NCBI GenBank assembly: GCA_025084515.1
Contig: JAJAGP010000048.1
Location: 773,026-837,025 of the forward strand
DNA length: 64,000 bases
DNA from: Ancistrus triradiatus
Taxonomy: Eukaryota > Chordata > Actinopteri > Siluriformes > Loricariidae
Reading direction: 5' to 3'
Positions 59,016 to 64,000 of the stretch are shown here, in pieces (position 1 is the first letter of the stretch; every line of letters starts with the position of its first letter). The notes under the pieces were generated by a model. The model made no database searches. It was not told the DNA's origin and worked only from the letters and a program-made list of their open reading frames with translations. Made by a program: the position numbers and the translations under genes.

Positions 59016-60432
59016 GACCAGACGAGGCAATGTTTTTGGCAAAATGCCCAAAAAGAAATCTAAAAAAAATCCTGTGATTGGGCTGTCCTAAGAGACAGGA
59101 CAAAAAACACAGAGAAAGTATAACCCAAGACAATAAAACAAGTGGCAAGACAAGACGTGCTAACAAGAAACATGTCAATAAGAGAAGAGACACTAAGAGA
59201 AAAGACAAGACCAGACGAGAGAATACGGGACAAGACAAGAAGTGACAATAATAGAAAAAAATAAGACAAGACAATAAAAGAGACAACCAGAGAAGAGACA
59301 AGACCAGATAAGACAATAAGAGGAAAGGCAAGAAGAGACTACATGAGAAGAGACAAGACTGATTGTAAGAAAAGAGAGAAAACAAGAGAAAACTTTTGTT
59401 GGTTAAAAGCAGTAAAAGTTGAGAAAACAATCTAGAGAATACATAAGGCAAGACAATTCGACAAGAGACAAAATTCAATAAGTGAAGAGACATGGCAAAA
59501 AGAGACGACAATTTTACTGGTTGAAAACAATAAAATGTTGAGAATAGACAAGTTATGACAATAAAAGGCAAGATGGGACAAAAAGGAAAGAGGCAAGACA
59601 AGAAACATTACGTTTAAGTAAACGCTGAAAAAACAAAAGGAAAGTCATAAGACAAGACAATAAAAGAAGAGACAAAACAAGACAAGTCAATGAGTGAAGA
59701 GAGACGTTAAGAACAGACGACAATGTTACTGTTTGAAAGCACTAAAATGTTGAGAATAGACAAGCCAAGTCAATAAGAGGCAAGACAAGAAGAGACAAGA
59801 TGAGACAAAAAGAAAAGACAAGACAATAAGAAGCAAGAAAAGAAGAGACAATTGTGGAAGAAACAAGATGGGACAAAAAGAAGAGAGACAATACATATTA
59901 TAAAAGAGAGACTACAAGAAGAGAATGTTTGTTGGTTAAAAGCAGGAAAAGTTGAGAAAACAAAAACGAGAAGACATAAAACAATACAATAAGAGAAGAG
60001 GCAAAACAAGAAAAGCCAATGAGTGAACAGACATGTCAAAAGATGGACGACAATTTTAATGATTGAAGGCAATAAATGTTGAGAATAGAGAAGACAAGAA
60101 GAGGCAATAGCAGAGGAGACAAGAAAATTGACAAGACAAGACATATAATAAGAGAAGCAACAGGACAAGAAGAGAATGTTGAGAAAACAAGAAAGATAAG
60201 ACATAAGAAAATAAGAAAAGAGACAAAGCAAGACAATGAGTGAAGGGACAACAGCAACAGCAGAGGAGACAAAGAAAAGATACAAGACAATAAGAGGCAA
60301 GACAAGAAGAGACAATAGCAGTACAACCTGAGAAAACCATAAAGAGAAGACATGATACAAGACAACAAGAGAAGAGGCCAAACAAGCTGAAACAAGAAGA
60401 GAAAAGACAAAAAGAGAGAACACTGAAGAGAG
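59016..60432. repeat. Purine-rich degenerate array (gacaagacaataagagaag type)
   Basis: Short words gacaaga, gacaataa and agaagaga repeat irregularly over 1.4 kb on the plus strand. Two longer markers recur: type A, gttggttaaaagcagtaaaa with gttgagaaaacaa (59399, 59931), and type B, ggttgaaaacaataaaatgt with tgagaatagacaag (59519, 59730, 60059). The minus strand gives a 205- and a 217-codon Ser/Leu/Phe/Cys-rich open frame that I treat as artefacts. Confidence 0.92.
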
Positions 60433-61851
60433 TTGTGCAATAGTTTTGAGATATCTGGTGTGATATTTTAGTGTGTAGCTGCAGAAGATTGTGTAACTTC
60501 TTATTCAGAGGATCAACAAAACTAAAAGTCTGCTATTGAAAAAGATATCCCAAGTCATTTTTGGATCCCATTTCCCTCATGCGCAGTAACAGACGGGCCT
60601 CGGTCCAGTTGTAAACCTATACAGTCGCTTATATGACCGTTTTAAAGCCTTAAGCTCAAAAGGCTTTGATTCAAAGTTCAAGCAGAAAAGAAAAAAATGA
60701 AATGAGGCGAAATGTTTTTGGCCCACCGGCACCGTCCTGCCTTCCAAATTCTTCTGTTGCTCATCTGCTGAGCGCTGGGGTTTCAAGTTGGATCATAAAC
60801 GGCGCTGGAGTTGACGTTGCGCCAGTCAGCGGCGGGTTGAGGTGGTGGTGGTGGGGTGGAGGAATCCTGTGTTTGGTGGGGAAATGAAACTCCACATTTT
60901 CTGGGCTGTCCCAGTCACCAGAAACCATGTGTCCCATTGTTCTATAGCAGCATTACAGAAATGGTGGCGTGCCAAAAATATGCACTTACCCCTTTCCTAA
61001 CCCCGCAACATTTCCACAAAGTCGGAGTATTAACGTCCAATATTGTGTGCGATTATGAAATCCGAAAGACGCAGCCTGAAACAATTCACATTCCGGAAAT
61101 GTACAAACCTCTTTGTTTGGGGAACTGGCAGAGGCGCACTGTACCCCATACTGAGAGGCGAGACTAAAGTGAAATTCATTCATCTTCATTAAGAGCCTGG
61201 TGAGGATCGTGGTGGGTCCAGAACCCATCGAAAAACACCCGCTGACTGAGTCACACTTAAGGACAATTAGGACTCACCAGCAGACCTACTGCCATGTTTT
61301 TTTTGTTTTTTTTGTGGGGGGGGGGGCTGTAGTGGATTTGGTGCCAAGCACCACACTGTTTGTAATTACAGGAGAGATTGGACCCAAAACATTGCCCCTC
61401 CATGCCACCCTGCAACTGTCTGATGTTATATATAGCCATGCTACATTCAGTTCTATAGTGCTTTTAATTATACTGCTGCAAAACCACAGGAAATCAACCG
61501 GAGATCACAGTGACAAGGAAAACTCTGAAGAAATAAAATGGCTCAAATATTATTATTTATTTTTATTAATTATTTATATTATTATTTATATAATTATCCT
61601 CTTCTGGGTAAAGCTGGCACAGAGCAACAACTCCATATCAACATAACTCCATAAATGCCATATCCATAAAAAAAGAAATTCAGGGTCACAGGAAGTCCAT
61701 TTATAGGCACTAGTTAAATATCAGGACAAATATTTGATTTAATTTTAAATCTATTTAAGTGTTAGTTCTAGTTTTGTGATCTTAGATTAGAGAACAAGCT
61801 AAAAAGTGTGAGGAGAAATATTAAATAAATGTTCATTTCTATTAAAATATT
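60433..61851. other. No recognised feature (intron)
   Basis: Includes a T/G homopolymer region at 61296-61327. Nothing else recognised. Confidence 0.45.
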
Positions 61852-61852
61852 A

Positions 61853-61853
61853 C

Positions 61854-61899
<46 letters not shown>

Positions 61900-61900
61900 T
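61853..61900. repeat. (AAT)n microsatellite
   Basis: About 16 uninterrupted units. Confidence 0.98.
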
Positions 61901-62465
61901 TTTCATGGTTTTTACATATTTTATAACAAATACAATAATTCAAGTTAATGGTTGAAATTCATAATGGTTGTAATTTTCCAGACGTAGTTTCCCAAATGAG
62001 ATTTTATTAAATTTGAGTTTTATATTTTAAGATTTCAGTTTAAATCAGTTCTCTGTTTGATTATTATTTTAGTCATACTTCTCAGTGATTTTTTCTTATC
62101 AACTTTTAGCTTGACTCTAACAGTTCATTTTTTTATACATAACTCAGATAAAAGTCCTCACACTAAAATGTTCTTCCAGTACCATATTATTTTTTTATTA
62201 ACATTTTTTATTTTAATAATAAAAAAAAATTCATTTTTTAAATTTTAATATAACAACTGTGAATGAATTTTATATTGTAAGCTTTAATTTAAATTTTGGT
62301 TCATTTATTTATTATTCAATGATATTAAGGCATTTTATCTGTAAGCTAAAAGGCAGAGAAAACAAAGGGGAACAATTTTCTACCTGCAGTTTATTTGAGT
62401 TTGAACTAGTTTAAGAATTAAAATATTTTAAGATTCAGTTTAAATTAATGTTTGTTTAGGTATTA
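61901..62465. other. AT-rich intron sequence, nothing recognised
   Basis: Over 75% A+T by eye, without a clear period. Confidence 0.5.
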
Positions 62466-62715
62466 CACTCACTGACAAAAAAATAAACACCTAGATAGAA
62501 ATGTCGGACTGCTGCAAAACACATCATGCAGTTCTGTCTCAGGCAGACATGTACATGATTACAGGTGTGCACTGATTAGACACTGAGTCTCACCACAAGA
62601 GGGCGTAAAAGTGCTTCCCCAATAGCGCGACCTTATAAAAAGGCTCTCAGAGGATACTTTTGGGTAATGTACCTCTTGGTGAGAGATCGTTGCTGCTAGA
62701 CATTTAGTCCAGTTG
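62466..62715 (+). mobile_element. Tc1-like element, family E, solo 5' end
   Basis: Starts cactcactgacaaaaaaata next to TA and contains ataaaaaggctctcagagga, ttttgggtaatgtacctctt and ggtgagagatc. These match, reversed, the 29250-29390 part of the family E element. The transposase body is absent. Confidence 0.85.
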
Positions 62716-63344
62716 ACAGACTTTGAGATACATTTTTAGTTTGACCGAGTTATTTTTTTAAATAATTCAGATAAAAGTTTCTGATCTGACCTCTGACATT
62801 TTATTGCCAAGAAGAAGGAAATAAGAAATGAATTCCTGTCCTGTTGATTTTATGTACTATATCTATTTTTACTTACGTAACTGAAACCTTTTGTAGTTTA
62901 ATTATTGTCAGGGTTTTTGAGGCTTTTACTAAGTAGGATAAATGTTATGTAATTGGTTTATTTGACCCTTTGATCTGGTATTAGATTGCAATGGGAGATA
63001 TGGGGAAAAAGTAAGGGGCTAAAATAATTTTGTTAGTTTGTTAATTTTGAATATTTACTTGCGAAGTAAATCCAAAACAGTCTCTGTTGTTATTGTACAT
63101 ATACATTGTACAACCAAACTGTTTTCGCCTGTGTGTTGTGTAGTTGGGGTCAGAGTATGGGGTCAAGGTATGAGGTCCGGGCATGGTACGGCCCCCTTGG
63201 AGCAGTGGTAGCTTGGCAAATCCAGGATTTTAAGCTGAAGCTTTCAATCAGAAATTGTAAATCCATCACTGACAGTCTTAACTATAATAACTGTCGTCAT
63301 GGTGATTGTTTGTCGTCACAGTGATTGTTTTGGGTAAATCTGAT
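62716..63344. other. No recognised feature (intron)
   Basis: AT-rich, nothing recognised. Confidence 0.45.
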
Positions 63345-63660
63345 CAAGACGAGCCCCGTGTGGAACGGAGTGTGACATCCATCCAACTTCTCACCCGAAA
63401 CCTGAACCTCCTGACCCTCCTGGGCCTTGTCGCTCTGTGGGCGATTGCATCGTCGCTGCTGCTGCGATTTGACAAAACGTCAGCTTCAATTTCCGAACGC
63501 TGTCGCAGAACCTCGGCAGCTCCATGGCAGCGTGCACCGGGCGTACGTGCGCTCGGCCATGGGGTTCTGCGGGGCCTCTCAGCCAGGCCTGTCAACAGGA
63601 CCGACGTGCACCATGCAGCTGGTGAAGATTAGAAGAGTAATTCTTTTCACCAGAGAGGCA
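63345..63660. other. GC-rich island with open frames, nature unknown
   Basis: GC and CpG content rise sharply against the AT-rich surroundings. Two plus-strand frames and one minus-strand frame stay open across it. One plus frame reads LHGSVHRAYVRSAMGFCGAS; the minus frame ends at a good donor (TTTCGG/gtgagaa, near 63392). None matches a protein I recognise, including astrotactin. It may be an unrecognised exon, a CpG island or a conserved non-coding element. Confidence 0.35.
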
Positions 63661-63888
63661 TATCGTGTGATCCAGAGTTAGTGCTGCGATCAAAACCTCA
63701 TGGCAAATGAGAGGTGAAGCGGTGAAGCATAAGCAGAGAAACATCGACTGGCAGGCTGAGCTGTGGGAGAAAAAAGAAATGCTGAAACCACCCCTCAAGA
63801 ACAGTTTATTTTAGGGATCTGGACCTATTCTATATCTATATCATATCTATCCTATATCGTACAAACCTCTGAAAGGAAACGTCAAACT

Positions 63889-64000
63889 GGTACCAGTTCC
63901 AGTCCTCATACTAACATGTTGTGGTACCAGTTCCAGTCCTCACACTAAGATGTTCTGGTACAAGTTCCAGTCCTCATACTAAGATGTTCTGGTATCAGTT
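63889..64000. repeat. 34-bp minisatellite, cut by window end
   Basis: Units start at 63889, 63923, 63957 and 63991 with exact 34-base spacing (ggtaccagttccagtcctca, then tactaagatgttct). The array continues past the window. Confidence 0.95.

Noticed and set aside
58984..60423. 205- and 217-codon minus-strand frames rich in Ser, Leu, Phe and Cys resembling membrane proteins
   Set aside because: They arise from the repeated gacaaga/agaagaga words, which read as hydrophobic codons on the opposite strand. Overlapping frames exist in other phases, as expected for a repeat artefact.
55533..64000. Further upstream astrotactin exons
   Set aside because: Minus-strand frames in this range were read, and none resembled the astrotactin sequence I know with matching phase. 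Weakly conserved exons could have been missed.

Overview
The window looks like intronic and intergenic DNA of a teleost fish. The grounds are one split vertebrate gene with GT-AG introns, many inactive Tc1-like transposons of the kinds common in fish, hAT elements, tRNA-derived SINEs with an L2-type 3' tail, and a dense set of microsatellites and satellites. Nothing bacterial or viral is seen. A ray-finned fish is firm; placing it in Ostariophysi is only a weak guess from the transposon mix.

The one gene I can support is an astrotactin on the minus strand, most likely astn2. Four exons, 55389-55530, 33228-33328, 32843-33026 and 23951-24188, join in perfect reading phase and give about the last 220 residues: the end of the fibronectin type III domain and the C-terminal annexin-like part, up to the stop codon. 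Upstream exons lie beyond the right edge or were not recognised. The introns are about 22.1 kb, 0.2 kb and 8.7 kb. The first 23.9 kb lies downstream of the gene and shows no coding gene.

Layout. 1-5 kb: two 32-bp minisatellites and otherwise plain sequence. 5-19.2 kb: a transposon-rich block with at least five Tc1-like families, one of them split by a hAT element. 19.2-21.5 kb: an array of a 10-bp unit. 21.5-24.2 kb: downstream region and last exon. 24.2-32.8 kb: intron with Tc1-like copies, a SINE and a 100-N assembly gap that sits inside an inverted-repeat transposon. 32.8-33.3 kb: two exons. 33.3-55.4 kb: large intron filled with two polypurine arrays, AAT/ATT tracts, transposons, a long hairpin, a degenerate 295-bp repeat and a 2.7-kb satellite of a 20-bp unit. 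55.4-64 kb: one exon, then intron with a purine-rich array and a 34-bp minisatellite that runs off the end.

The most interesting material is the tandem repeats: several have a second, higher-order period, and one minisatellite appears to have been built from a transposon terminus. I see no new protein system. Long open frames inside the arrays are artefacts of repeat periodicity.
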